Part shown: piece by piece, positions 23,181 through 31,888 of the stretch
Layout of the letters: every line of letters starts with the position of its first letter
Position numbering within the stretch: position 1 is the stretch's first letter
NCBI GenBank assembly: GCA_947625095.1
Contig: CANQMX010000018.1
Location: 1 to 35,894 of the forward strand
Direction: 5' to 3'
Source of the DNA: an uncultured Clostridia bacterium
Lineage (GTDB): Bacteria; Bacillota; Clostridia; Christensenellales; Borkfalkiaceae
Length of the DNA: 35,894 nucleotides
Made by a program: the position numbers and the translations under genes
Notes under the pieces: model-generated
Told to the model about the DNA's origin: nothing
The model's input: only the letters and a program-made list of their open reading frames with translations
Database searches by the model: none

Positions 23181-24545
23181 ATGTTGTTTGGCAACAAAAA
23201 ATTCCGTCTCATCGCGTGTTCGGTGTTCTACGGGCTGTTTGCGGTGGCAGCTATCGTGCTGTTTATCGTGGGCTGCGTGGATATGGATAAGGCGAACAGC
23301 GTCAACCTCATGCACGTCGTGGTATGCATCGCCATTTTGGCTGTGCCCTATCTATTGTACCTTCACGCCGACTGTTTTGAGGGGAAGGCGGGGAAGATCA
23401 TAACGGGTGTCCTTGCGCAGGTGCTCCTGTGGGGGTTGACGGTATTCGTGCTTCTCTGCGCGTTTGCTCCCGCCGATGCGCGGCGCACCTATCCCACGCT
23501 CTGCCTTTCCAGCCTGCTCTCCACGTCGCTCTCGATGGCGCTCTTCAATCTCCGCTCGGGCATAACGGGCGAGGACAGCAAATTCAGCCTGCTCGAGGAG
23601 GATTCCGTGGAGGATGGCAACATCTGCGCCAACATCTGTTATTTCGCCGCGTTTGCCGCGCCGTTCGTCTCCTACCCGATCGCGATGCTCTTGACCCTCC
23701 TCCCCGTAAAGGTCGCCGCCATGGTGTGGGGCGCGGTGTTCATTTGCAGTTTTGCATTCGTGCTGATGTCCGATTTCATCGTCAGTAAGATAATCGGCGC
23801 TGCGGCCGTGCTTGCCATCCTCATCGTCTCCATCGTATTCGGCGCGCAGGCGCAGGGGCTGTCCTACGCGCGGCCGACCGATACCCTCGTGTTCGCACCT
23901 TGCCTTGCGGTCGTCATCGCCGCCGCACTCATCGCCTCCTTTGTGAAGTATAACAACCCCATAGTAATGTTCACCTCGCTCGGCGTCGCCCTCGTCGCCA
24001 CGCCCTTCTTGCAGTGGCTGATAGGGTATATGTGGTATGCCGGCCTTCCCGTCGTCCTCGTGCTCTGCTCCGCCAACTTCTTCATCTGCAAGAGCCTCGA
24101 TTCGGGCGTGTCGTCTCACAAATCGCACTCTTCGCGCTCGTCGTCCTCCCCTTCGTCGTCCCATTCCTCGTCGTCGTATTCGGGTTCGTCGTCGTATTCG
24201 GGCGGAGATACGCGCAAGAACGGCGGCAACGAACTTTCCTACCAACTCAGCCGCATCGCGAGCCGCGAGTCGGGCGGGCACAGCCTTTCCTATTACAGCA
24301 AGGTGAACTTCCGCGTGTCGAGTTCGCTGATCGGAAGGACGATCGTATTCAAGATCTCCTCCGACGTCGAGCCGGGGAGCGGCGTCACCGACCAGGCGAA
24401 GGTGGACGTTCTGAAGGGCGAAGTGCAGAGCGCCTTCGATTCCCTCTGCGACCGTCTGATGTCCGCGGCGGAGTCCTGTGTCGAGAACCTCCGCGCAAGT
24501 TACAAGGATTACGACGGCGAGTATTCCGTCGAATTCCGAACCTAA
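23181..24545 (+). CDS. Hypothetical polytopic membrane protein with Ser-rich linker
   Basis: A 454-residue protein, ATG 23181 after AAGGAG. About eight to nine hydrophobic spans fill residues 8-305. A low-complexity Ser/His/Tyr/Gly stretch follows (about 310-345: SSHKSHSSRSSSS, then SYSGSSSYSGGD). The C-terminal soluble domain (about 350-454) alternates strands and helices (KVNFRVSSSLIGRTIVFKISSDVE). I recognise no family. The Ser tract is built from TCG/TCC codon runs and is a candidate for length variation. The gene stands alone, flanked on both sides by repeat clusters. Confidence 0.75.
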   Translation: MLFGNKKFRLIACSVFYGLFAVAAIVLFIVGCVDMDKANSVNLMHVVVCIAILAVPYLLYLHADCFEGKAGKIITGVLAQVLLWGLTVFVLLCAFAPADARRTYPTLCLSSLLSTSLSMALFNLRSGITGEDSKFSLLEEDSVEDGNICANICYFAAFAAPFVSYPIAMLLTLLPVKVAAMVWGAVFICSFAFVLMSDFIVSKIIGAAAVLAILIVSIVFGAQAQGLSYARPTDTLVFAPCLAVVIAAALIASFVKYNNPIVMFTSLGVALVATPFLQWLIGYMWYAGLPVVLVLCSANFFICKSLDSGVSSHKSHSSRSSSSPSSSHSSSSYSGSSSYSGGDTRKNGGNELSYQLSRIASRESGGHSLSYYSKVNFRVSSSLIGRTIVFKISSDVEPGSGVTDQAKVDVLKGEVQSAFDSLCDRLMSAAESCVENLRASYKDYDGEYSVEFRT

Positions 24546-24572
24546 ATCCCCGTCTCCTTATATCCCCCCTGC

Positions 24573-25003
24573 AAGGCCTACCCTCCCGGGAGGGGAGGCT
24601 CCGCCGTAGGCGGTGGTGGGGAGGCGTCCCTCATACACACACGCGCCGCGGTATTCCTTTCGCTTGCCCGCCCCTTGCGTAAAGGGGAGGGGTGGGGATA
24701 CGCCCTTATTCCTCATACCGAACGCGCCGCCGCGCTCCATAGGAGCGCGGCGGCGCGTGAGTGTATCTTTGCGTGAGTGTATCTTTCCTCCATTCCCCGC
24801 GTCATTCTGTCTCGCGCTTTATACCGCGTCATTCCGCCCCGCCCGCTCGTCGGCGCACGAGATAGCAGAGCGTAGCGCAGTCGCCCCACCACAATGTCAT
24901 GCCGAGCGGAGCATAGCGAAGTCGAGGCATCTCTACTTCATTTCTTGCCCACCCCTTGGAAGGGGGGGCACCGCAGGTGACGAAAGGGGTGTCATTCCGC
25001 CTC
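24573..25003 (+). repeat. Cluster of interspersed hairpin repeats
   Basis: The 521-nt gene-free stretch 24546-25066 contains: a double-hairpin element (24573-24624); a variable-core hairpin (24711-24769) with a 17-bp core and a partial duplicate of its right end just after (to about 24786); and the second copy of the about 115-nt element (24886-25003) first seen at 21709. The element has GTCATGCCGAGCG at the start and a CACCGCAGGTGACG hairpin near its end. No coding signal is visible. Confidence 0.85.
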
Positions 25004-25018
25004 CCCCAAAAAAGCCAT

Positions 25019-25046
25019 GCGCCCCGAGCCGTTCGGCTCGGGGCGC
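25019..25046 (-). terminator. Terminator of the deaminase gene
   Basis: Same 12-bp hairpin family as at 21495 and 22751. On the minus strand it is followed by CATGGCTTTTTT, giving a real T-run. Confidence 0.75.
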
Positions 25047-25066
25047 ATTTTCCAATCCATTCATTC

Positions 25067-25528
25067 TCAATAGTTCGTTTTATTCTTCAAATTTTTGTAC
25101 ACGTTAAAGAGTTTCAGACACTCGCCGCGCTCGGTTTCTTGTAAGAAATCTCCCAACTTGTCCCGTCCGCCGAAGATCTTGTCCATCTCATTGTCTCGAA
25201 AGCCGACCTCTTCATTGTCCTTGATCGTACAGCCGTAATATACCCTGTCGAGGTTTGCCCACATACAGGCCGTCAGGCACATATGGCAAGGTTCGCCCGT
25301 GGTGTAGAGTTCGCACCCCGCAAGGTCGAATGTCCCCAAAGTTTTACAGGCGTCGCGGATCGCCTGCATCTCGCCGTGGCAGGTGGGGTCGTTGAGTTTG
25401 ACCACTTGGTTGTGTCCGCGTCCTACGATCTCTCCGTCCTTTACAACAACGCTGCCGAAAGGGCCGCCTTCCCCCGCGAGGATGCCGCATCTGGCCTCCT
25501 CGATCGCTTCGTTCATATATTTATCCAT
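25067..25528 (-). CDS. Guanine deaminase-like nucleoside/base deaminase
   Basis: A 153-residue zinc-dependent deaminase of the CDA fold. Zinc ligands and the catalytic Glu are in TCHGEMQAI (an HGE variant of the common HAE) and GEPCHMCLTACMW (PCxxC). The C-terminal part (VGFRDNEMDKIFGG) resembles GuaD of Bacillus rather than the tRNA deaminase TadA, so guanine to xanthine conversion is the likely reaction. The start at 25528 lacks a strong ribosome binding site. It lies 49 nt downstream of tpiA with a hairpin (CGAGGCAA/TTGCCTCG) between, so cotranscription is possible. Confidence 0.8.
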   Translation of the reverse strand: MDKYMNEAIEEARCGILAGEGGPFGSVVVKDGEIVGRGHNQVVKLNDPTCHGEMQAIRDACKTLGTFDLAGCELYTTGEPCHMCLTACMWANLDRVYYGCTIKDNEEVGFRDNEMDKIFGGRDKLGDFLQETERGECLKLFNVYKNLKNKTNY

Positions 25529-25577
25529 AATTTTCCCACTTATCCGTTCCCGAGGCAAAACGCTTGCCTCGGCGTAA

Positions 25578-26327
25578 TTATTTGTCGAAATTGACAATCG
25601 TCGCAAAGTCCGCGGCCTTTAAGGAAGCGCCGCCGATGAGCCCGCCGTCTATCTCGGGCTGTGCCATGAGGCCCTTACAGTTTTTGGCGTTCATCGAGCC
25701 GCCGTATTGGATGCGCATCCTGCCCACGTTCTTGCCCGCGTAAACCTTCTTCATGCGCTTGCGGATGTAGCCGATGGTCTCGTTGGCCTGCTCGTCGGTG
25801 GCGGTTCTGCCCGTGCCGATGGCCCAGATGGGTTCGTAGGCGATGACGATCTTGGAGAAGTCCTCAATGCCCGCAAAATCCGCGGCAATTTGTTTATCGA
25901 GCACCTTTTCGGTAAGCCCGTCCTCGCGCTCCTCGAGACTCTCGCCGATGCACACGATGGGGGTAAGCCCCGCGGCAAGGGCGGCGAGCGTGCGCTTGTT
26001 CACGGTCTCATCCGTCTCGCCGAAGTAGGCGCGGCGTTCGCTGTGGCCGATGATGACGTACTGCACGCCGTATTCTTTGAGCATGGCGGCGGAAATTTCG
26101 CCCGTGTACGCGCCTTTTTCCGCAAAGTGCACGTTCTGCGCGCCGAGACGAATTTTAGAGCCGTAGATCGCCTTTTTTACGGCGGGGATGTCGATGGCGG
26201 GCACGCACACCACCACGTCGCATTTTGCGTCCTTCACGAGGGGTTTCAGCGCCTTCACGAGTTCCACGCCCTCTGCGGCGGTGTTGTTCATCTTCCAGTT
26301 TCCTGCAATAATGGGTCTTCTTGCCAT
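25578..26327 (-). CDS. tpiA: Triosephosphate isomerase
   Basis: A 249-residue TIM-barrel enzyme that interconverts dihydroxyacetone phosphate and glyceraldehyde 3-phosphate. AGNWKMNNT holds Asn/Lys of the active site, IIGHSERR the catalytic His, and AYEPIWAIGTGRTA the catalytic Glu and the flexible lid; YGGSMNAKN binds phosphate. AAGGAG precedes the ATG. It sits downstream of pgk in the same direction, but 473 nt of repeats separate them, so it may have its own promoter. Confidence 0.98.
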   Translation of the reverse strand: MARRPIIAGNWKMNNTAAEGVELVKALKPLVKDAKCDVVVCVPAIDIPAVKKAIYGSKIRLGAQNVHFAEKGAYTGEISAAMLKEYGVQYVIIGHSERRAYFGETDETVNKRTLAALAAGLTPIVCIGESLEEREDGLTEKVLDKQIAADFAGIEDFSKIVIAYEPIWAIGTGRTATDEQANETIGYIRKRMKKVYAGKNVGRMRIQYGGSMNAKNCKGLMAQPEIDGGLIGGASLKAADFATIVNFDK

Positions 26328-26407
26328 TTGTATTTACTCCTTATAATATTTGTATGAAAGGCATTCGCTCGCCCTGTTTCCGCATAAAGGCGTTCGCTCG
26401 CCCTATT

Positions 26408-26790
26408 CCTCATACCGAACCCGCGTAGCGGGTGAGTGTATCTTCCCTTGTGGCTTTCGGGAAAGGCGACCGTATGATATGTAGAGCCTTTCTCCGCAAT
26501 GGGGAACAAATGGGGAGGGGTGCTCCTCATACCGAGCGTAGCGGGGGGATAGGGGCGCTCCTCATACCGAACCCGCTTAGCGGGTGAGTGTATCTTCCCT
26601 TATTTTCCCCCTTTGTATGGAGGACGCCGCCCACCTTATTCTATCCCCTTCCCCTTAGGGGAGGGGGACACAGGGGGAGGGGCTATCCTCGCAAGGCCTA
26701 CCCTTTTCCAAAGGGGAGGCTCCGCCGTAGGCGGTGGTGGGGATTTGCCATCATCACGTCATGTTGAGCCGCCGCTTGTGCGGCGTGTCG
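26408..26790 (+). repeat. Repeat cluster between tpiA and pgk
   Basis: The 473-nt gap contains: variable-core hairpins at 26408-26444 and 26560-26596, both with 6-bp ACCCGC/GCGGGT cores and different loops; a truncated left end at 26525-26535; a double-hairpin element (26693-26744); and a GTCATGTTGAGC...CGAAACATGG hairpin (26757-26799) related to the longer elements. Nothing coding is visible. Confidence 0.85.
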
Positions 26791-26800
26791 AAACATGGCC

Positions 26801-28108
26801 TTATTCCTTCTCGTTGAGGCACGCAATGCCGGGCAGCACTTTGCCCTCAAAGAGTTCCAGCGAAGCCCCGCCGCCCGTGGAGATGTGCGTGATCTTATCG
26901 GCATAGCCGAGTTGCGCGCAGGCCGCGGCCGAATCTCCGCCGCCGACGATGGTCGTCGCGCCCTTTGCCTCGGCGAGGGCAGCCGCAACGGCGTTTGTGC
27001 CCGCCGCCAAAGTGGGGTTCTCGAACACGCCCATCGGGCCGTTCCAGATGACCGTCTTTGCCGTTTTCACCTTCTCCGCGTAGAGGGCGCGCGTCTTTTC
27101 GCCGATATCGAGCCCCATCTTGTCCGCGGGGATGTTGTGGGAGCACACCGTCTCCACCTCGATGGGTGCGTCGATGGGGTCGGGGAAGGCCTTGGCGACC
27201 ACGGTATCCACGGGCAGCAGCAGTTCCTTGCCCGCCGCCTTTGCCTTTTCGATCATCTCCTTGCAGTAGTCGAGTTTCTCGTCGTCGACAAGCGACGTGC
27301 CGATCTCATACCCCTGCGCTTTGAGGAAGGTATACGCCATGCCGCCGCCGATGATGAGGGTGTCGCACTTCTCCAAAAGGTTGGAGATAACGCCCAGCTT
27401 GTCGGCGACCTTCGCGCCGCCCAGGATGGCGACGAAGGGGTGCACGGGGTGGTCGAGGCTGTCCGCCATCACGGTGAGCTCCTTTTCGATGAGGAAGCCG
27501 CACACCGCGGTCTTCACCAAGCCGTATTCGACGATGGCGGCGGTCGAAGCGTGCGAGCGGTGCGCCGTGCCGAACGCGTCGTTCACATAGATGTCCGCAT
27601 ACTTTGCAAGTTTCTTACAGAATTCAAGGTCCTTCTTCTCCTCCTCCCAGTGGAAGCGGAGGTTTTCGAGGAGCACGCACTCGCCCTCCTTGCACGCGGC
27701 GACCTTGGCCTGCGCGTCAGGGCCGACGACGTCGGCCGCAAAGGTCACTTTCCCGCCCAACAGTTCGTTGAGGCGCTTTGCAACGGGCGCGAGGGTGAGT
27801 TTCTTCGGCTCATCCTTCTTGGCCTTTTCGATGATGGCCTCCGCTGTCGTCTCGCCCTTTTCCACCTTGGCCTTGTCCTTCTTATTGAGTTTCACCTCGT
27901 CGGAGAAGATGGAATGGGGCTTGCCCATGTGCGAGCAGAGCGTAATTTTCGCGCCATGTTCCATGAGGTATTTGATGGTGGGCAGCGCCCCGATGATGCG
28001 GTTCTCGTCGGTGATGACGCCGTCTTTCATGGGCACGTTGAAGTCGCAGCGGACGAGAACGTGTTTGCCTTTCCAGTCTTTTACATCTTTTACGGTCATT
28101 TTGTTCAT
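26801..28108 (-). CDS. pgk: Phosphoglycerate kinase with lysine-rich insertion
   Basis: A 435-residue enzyme that makes ATP from ADP and 1,3-bisphosphoglycerate. Typical blocks are [51 protein letters not shown] and [13 protein letters not shown]. It is about 40 residues longer than usual because residues about 65-100, right after CSHMGKP, are a Lys/Glu-rich insertion. In most homologues this place reads SHLGRP; the substrate-contacting Arg is Lys63 here. The start at 28108 follows AGGAG with 9-nt spacing; Met4 is an alternative. It has its own promoter, divergent from rpsL. Confidence 0.97.
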   Translation of the reverse strand: MNKMTVKDVKDWKGKHVLVRCDFNVPMKDGVITDENRIIGALPTIKYLMEHGAKITLCSHMGKPHSIFSDEVKLNKKDKAKVEKGETTAEAIIEKAKKDEPKKLTLAPVAKRLNELLGGKVTFAADVVGPDAQAKVAACKEGECVLLENLRFHWEEEKKDLEFCKKLAKYADIYVNDAFGTAHRSHASTAAIVEYGLVKTAVCGFLIEKELTVMADSLDHPVHPFVAILGGAKVADKLGVISNLLEKCDTLIIGGGMAYTFLKAQGYEIGTSLVDDEKLDYCKEMIEKAKAAGKELLLPVDTVVAKAFPDPIDAPIEVETVCSHNIPADKMGLDIGEKTRALYAEKVKTAKTVIWNGPMGVFENPTLAAGTNAVAAALAEAKGATTIVGGGDSAAACAQLGYADKITHISTGGGASLELFEGKVLPGIACLNEKE

Positions 28109-28144
28109 AAAAAGGTACTCCTTACACAAGATTTTTCCCATATT

Positions 28145-28173
28145 ATGATAATTCTTTTCCCAAAATTTGTCAA
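28145..28173 (-). promoter_or_regulatory. Promoter of pgk
   Basis: Minus strand: TTGACA (28173-28168), 17-nt spacer, TATCAT (28150-28145). Confidence 0.8.
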
Positions 28174-28237
28174 TACTTTGAAAGAAAAAGAAAGGCCGAA
28201 AATTCCCGCTTTTTTCGGAAAAAATCGTGAATTTTGT

Positions 28238-28266
28238 TTGACAAAGTATGGCATATTTGCTAAAAT
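28238..28266 (+). promoter_or_regulatory. Promoter of rpsL and its structured leader
   Basis: TTGACA (28238-28243), 17-nt spacer, TAAAAT (28261-28266) with extended TGC. The leader of about 110 nt (28273-28382) contains a GGCGCG/CGCGCC hairpin near 28284-28305 and could serve autoregulation of the ribosomal protein genes. Confidence 0.85.
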
Positions 28267-28382
28267 AAGCGTTGCCTGTAATTTGGCGCGTCTTTCTGCG
28301 CGCCGAAAACGCAGAATAAACCGCTTCTTCGGATCGTCTGATCCCGAGAATATTCCGAAAATAAGCAAAAAGGAGGTAAACG

Positions 28383-28754
28383 ATGCCCACGATCAACCAG
28401 CTCATCAAGAAAGGCAGGGAGAGGGAGGCCTTCAAATCCAAGTGCCCCATTCTCGACCAGTGCCCGCAAAAGCGCGGCGTGTGCCTTTCGGTGACGACGA
28501 CTTCGCCCAAGAAGCCCAACTCGGCGCTCCGCAAGATCGCAAGGGTGCGGCTGACCAACAAGCAGGAAGGTACGGTGTACATTCCGGGCGAGGGTCACAA
28601 CTTGCAGGAGCACAGCTCGGTGCTCATCCGCGGCGGCAGGGTCAAGGATCTGCCCGGCGTGCGCTACCACATCATCCGTGGCGCGCTCGATACGGCAGGT
28701 GTCGCCAAGCGCAAGCAAGCGCGCAGCAAGTACGGCGCAAAGAGACCTAAATAA
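28383..28754 (+). CDS. rpsL: Small ribosomal subunit protein S12
   Basis: A 123-residue protein of the 30S decoding centre. [12 protein letters not shown] opens it; [17 protein letters not shown] is the conserved decoding loop (streptomycin-sensitive lysine present), then [35 protein letters not shown]. The family's TTTPKKPNSA reads [11 protein letters not shown] here. AGGAGG lies at 28371-28376. The usual partner rpsG follows only after 382 nt, unusually far. Confidence 0.98.
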   Translation: MPTINQLIKKGREREAFKSKCPILDQCPQKRGVCLSVTTTSPKKPNSALRKIARVRLTNKQEGTVYIPGEGHNLQEHSSVLIRGGRVKDLPGVRYHIIRGALDTAGVAKRKQARSKYGAKRPK

Positions 28755-28781
28755 AACTTGCGCGATTTGAGAATTGGCATT

Positions 28782-29108
28782 TTGACCTGTGTCCTTGCTA
28801 TAAATAATGTGCGTTAGGCGGAATTGACTTCCGCCGTGCGCGACCCAATTTGCCGCACACTTGCGGCTTACTGTTGAACAGGGCGAACATTCGGAGCAAG
28901 GCCAATTAAGGCAATAGTGTCAGTTCGCTCACGAAAATTTGTCGGTACGACAAATTTTGTGAACACCCCTTACTTATTTCGGAATATTCAAACCCGACGT
29001 AGGTAGGCAGTATTCCCCGCAAGGGGGAGAAGGTTCGCTATCCCTATGGGACAAGCGATAGCTTTACAGAAGGGCGGCTATAAAATAGCCCTGCGGCAGC
29101 GTGCCGCA
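28782..29108 (+). ncRNA. Candidate structured RNA in the rpsL-rpsG spacer
   Basis: The 382-nt gap carries at least seven stems: 28817-28835 (GGCGGAA/TTCCGCC), 28852-28867 (GCCGCA/TGCGGC), 28923-28964 (long A/T-rich hairpin), 29015-29026 (CCCC-GCAA-GGGG, a GNRA-type loop), 29037-29062 (GCTATC/GATAGC with inner TCCC/GGGA), 29076-29090 (GGCTA/TAGCC) and 29092-29108 (TGCGGCA/TGCCGCA). Promoter-like TGCTATAAA with an upstream TTGGCA (28774, 19-nt spacing) or TTGACC (28782) lies at the left. No terminator is seen before rpsG. It may be an rpsG leader or a separate RNA; I recognise no known class. Confidence 0.45.
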
Positions 29109-29136
29109 CAACGATTCAAAAAAGGAGGATCAAACA

Positions 29137-29607
29137 ATGCCCAGAAGAGGGAAAATCCCGAAGAGAGACGTTCTTCCCGATCCCATGTACGGGAGCAAGG
29201 TCGTCACCAAGCTCATCAACCAGATCATGCTGGACGGGGAAAAGAGCGTCGCGCAGACCATCGTCTACGATGCGTTCAAGGAGATGGGGGAAAAGCTCAA
29301 CAAAGACCCCATGGAAATTTTCAATCAAGCGCTTGCCAACATCACGCCCACCGTCGAGGTCAAGGCGCGCCGTGTCGGCGGTGCAAACTATCAAGTACCC
29401 GTGGAAATTCGCCCCGAGCGCCGTCAAACGCTCGCCATCCGCTGGCTCGTGCTCAACACGCGCAAGCGTTCCGAGCGCCAGATGAGCAAAAAGCTCGCGG
29501 CGGAACTCATGGATGCTTACAACAACACGGGCGGTTCCGTGAAGAAGAAAGAGGATACGCATAGAATGGCGGAAGCGAACAAGGCGTTCGCGCACTTCCG
29601 TTTCTGA
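29137..29607 (+). CDS. rpsG: Small ribosomal subunit protein S7
   Basis: A 156-residue primary 16S rRNA-binding protein of the 30S head. [27 protein letters not shown] and [20 protein letters not shown] are diagnostic, and the length is standard. The start at 29137 follows AAAGGAGG; the longer frame from 29101 is not needed. S7 is a classic autoregulator of the str operon and binds the S12-S7 spacer in Escherichia coli, which makes the long structured region upstream noteworthy. fusA follows after 17 nt. Confidence 0.98.
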   Translation: MPRRGKIPKRDVLPDPMYGSKVVTKLINQIMLDGEKSVAQTIVYDAFKEMGEKLNKDPMEIFNQALANITPTVEVKARRVGGANYQVPVEIRPERRQTLAIRWLVLNTRKRSERQMSKKLAAELMDAYNNTGGSVKKKEDTHRMAEANKAFAHFRF

Positions 29608-29624
29608 ACTGAAAGGTAGTTGCA

Positions 29625-31703
29625 ATGGCAAGAGAATACGACTTAAAACACACAAGAAACTTCGGCATCATGGCGCATATCGACGCGGGCAAGACCACGA
29701 CGACGGAGCGCATCCTGTTCTACACGGGCAAGACGCACAAACTCGGCGAAGTGCACGAGGGCGCTGCGACGATGGACTGGATGGTGCAGGAGCAGGAACG
29801 CGGCATCACGATCACTTCCGCGGCAACCACCTGTTTTTGGAAAGGGCACCGCTTCAACATCATCGATACGCCAGGCCACGTCGACTTCACGGTAGAAGTT
29901 GAACGTTCGCTTCGCGTACTCGACGGCGCTGTCGCCACTTTCTGCGCCAAGGGCGGCGTCGAGCCGCAGTCGGAGACGGTCTGGCGTCAGGCGGATACCT
30001 ACAAAGTTCCCCGCGTCGCCTACGTCAACAAGATGGATATCAACGGTGCGGACTTTTTCCGCGTGGAGAAGATGATCCGCGAGCGCTTGGGCGCAAACCC
30101 CGTGCCCGTGGAACTTCCCATCGGCAAGGAGACGAACTTCCGCGGCATCATCGACCTCATCCGCATGGAGGCGGAGATCTACTACGACGACCTCGGAAAG
30201 GACTTCCGCAAGGAGGCCATTCCCGCGGATATGCAGTCGCTCGCCGAGGAGTACCACTCCAAACTCGTCGAGGAGGCGGCCTCCGCTTCGGACGAGCTCA
30301 TGGAAAAGTACTTCGAGGACGGCGACCTCTCCGTCGATGACATCATCGCGGGGCTTCGCGCGCGCTGCCTCAAACTCGAACTCGTGCCCATGCTCTGCGG
30401 CTCTTCCTATAAGAACAAGGGCGTGCAATTCCTTCTCGATGCCGTCATCCACTTCCTTCCCAGCCCCATCGATGTCGACCACGTCAAGGGCACCAACCCC
30501 GAAACGGGCGAAGAGGAGGAGAGAAAGACGTCGGATGAAGAACCCTTCGCGGGTCTCGCATTCAAGATCGCGACCGATCCCTTCGTGGGGTCTCTCGCCT
30601 ACTTCCGTTGCTATTCGGGCGTGCTGTCGGCGGGTTCGTATGTCTACAATTCCACCAAGGATAAAAAGGAACGCGTCGGCCGCCTCGTGCAGATGCACGC
30701 CAACGAGCGCAAGGATATCTCCGAGATCTACTCGGGGGACATCTGCGCCATCGTCGGCCTCAAAAACACGACGACGGGCGATACGCTCTGCGATGAAAAG
30801 CATCCCATCGTGCTTGAAAAGATGGAGTTCCCCGAACCCGTCATCCAGCTTTCGCTTGAACCCAAGACCAAGGCAGGGCAGGAGAAGATGACGATGGCGC
30901 TCGTCAAGCTCGCCGAGGAAGACCCCACGTTCAAGACGTATACCGACAGCGAGACGGGGCAGACCATCATCGCGGGCATGGGCGAATTGCACCTCGATAT
31001 CATTGTGGATAGGTTGCTGAGGGAATTCCACGTCGAAGCCAACGTCGGCGCGCCGCAGGTCGCCTATCGCGAGACCATCAAGAGGGCCGTGGACGCCGAG
31101 GGGATGTACAAGCGGCAGTCGGGCGGCAAGGGTCAGTACGGCCACTGCAAGATCCATCTCTATCCGCAAGAGCCGGGCAAGGGCTACGCCTTTGAAGATC
31201 TCACCGTCGGCGGGTCGATTCCCAAGGAGTACATTCCCGCCATCGATAAGGGGATCCAGGAGGCCGCCAAGAACGGGTATCTCGCGGGCTACGAGCTTGT
31301 GGACTTCCGCGTCGAAGTGTACGACGGCAGCTTCCACGAAGTCGACTCGTCGGAAATGGCGTTCAAGATCGCGGGTTCAATGGCGCTCAAAGACGGGTTG
31401 GAGCGGGCGAACGTCGTCCTCCTCGAACCCATCATGAAGGTGGAGATCGTCACGCCCGACGACTACTTCGGCGACCTCATGGGCAACATCTCGGGGCGCC
31501 GCGGTTCTATCCTCGGCACGGACGACAGGAGCGGCGCAAAGGTCATTGACGCCATGGTTCCTCTGTCGGAGATGTTCGGCTATGCCACCGACCTCCGCTC
31601 CCGCACGCAGGGAAGAGGGCAGTTCACCATGCAGTTCGACCACTATGCAGAAGTTCCCAAGTCGGTTTCGGAGAAGATCGTCACGGGCAGAGCGAAGAAA
31701 TAA
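29625..31703 (+). CDS. fusA: Elongation factor G
   Basis: A 692-residue translational GTPase that drives tRNA-mRNA translocation and, with RRF, ribosome recycling. G motifs are [31 protein letters not shown] and NKMD. The C-terminal domains IV and V are complete ([36 protein letters not shown]). It is cotranscribed with rpsG and followed by tuf under an extra promoter. Confidence 0.98.
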   Translation: MAREYDLKHTRNFGIMAHIDAGKTTTTERILFYTGKTHKLGEVHEGAATMDWMVQEQERGITITSAATTCFWKGHRFNIIDTPGHVDFTVEVERSLRVLDGAVATFCAKGGVEPQSETVWRQADTYKVPRVAYVNKMDINGADFFRVEKMIRERLGANPVPVELPIGKETNFRGIIDLIRMEAEIYYDDLGKDFRKEAIPADMQSLAEEYHSKLVEEAASASDELMEKYFEDGDLSVDDIIAGLRARCLKLELVPMLCGSSYKNKGVQFLLDAVIHFLPSPIDVDHVKGTNPETGEEEERKTSDEEPFAGLAFKIATDPFVGSLAYFRCYSGVLSAGSYVYNSTKDKKERVGRLVQMHANERKDISEIYSGDICAIVGLKNTTTGDTLCDEKHPIVLEKMEFPEPVIQLSLEPKTKAGQEKMTMALVKLAEEDPTFKTYTDSETGQTIIAGMGELHLDIIVDRLLREFHVEANVGAPQVAYRETIKRAVDAEGMYKRQSGGKGQYGHCKIHLYPQEPGKGYAFEDLTVGGSIPKEYIPAIDKGIQEAAKNGYLAGYELVDFRVEVYDGSFHEVDSSEMAFKIAGSMALKDGLERANVVLLEPIMKVEIVTPDDYFGDLMGNISGRRGSILGTDDRSGAKVIDAMVPLSEMFGYATDLRSRTQGRGQFTMQFDHYAEVPKSVSEKIVTGRAKK

Positions 31704-31745
31704 CCGTAAATCGCGCAATTTTGCAAAAAACTTTCGTCAAAGTGA

Positions 31746-31774
31746 TTGCAAAATTTTTCCGTATGGGTTATAAT
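31746..31774 (+). promoter_or_regulatory. Promoter of tuf
   Basis: TTGCAA (31746-31751), 17-nt spacer, TATAAT (31769-31774). The leader of about 108 nt has a TTTCAGC/GCTGAAA hairpin (around 31827-31850), followed by an A-rich run before the AAGGAG site. Confidence 0.85.
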
Positions 31775-31888
31775 GGAAGAGTAAGCGAAGTCAGCTTCAT
31801 ATCAATGTTTGATAGATAGCTGCGCTTTCAGCCGTAAAAAGCTGAAAAAAGTTATCAAAAAATAAAAAAATTCAAGGAGAAATTCAAA

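Noticed and set aside
26795-28750. A 651-codon plus-strand open frame
   Set aside because: It is antisense to pgk along most of its length and overlaps the rpsL promoter; the pgk reading is unambiguous.
28811-29108. tmRNA, RNase P RNA, SRP RNA or T-box in the rpsL-rpsG spacer
   Set aside because: None of the conserved motifs (tag reading frame with tRNA-like ends, GAGGAAAGTCC, GGAAGGAAGCA, or the T-box GGTGGNACC) is present.
29643-31337. A 564-codon minus-strand open frame
   Set aside because: Antisense shadow of fusA with no start signals or family motifs.
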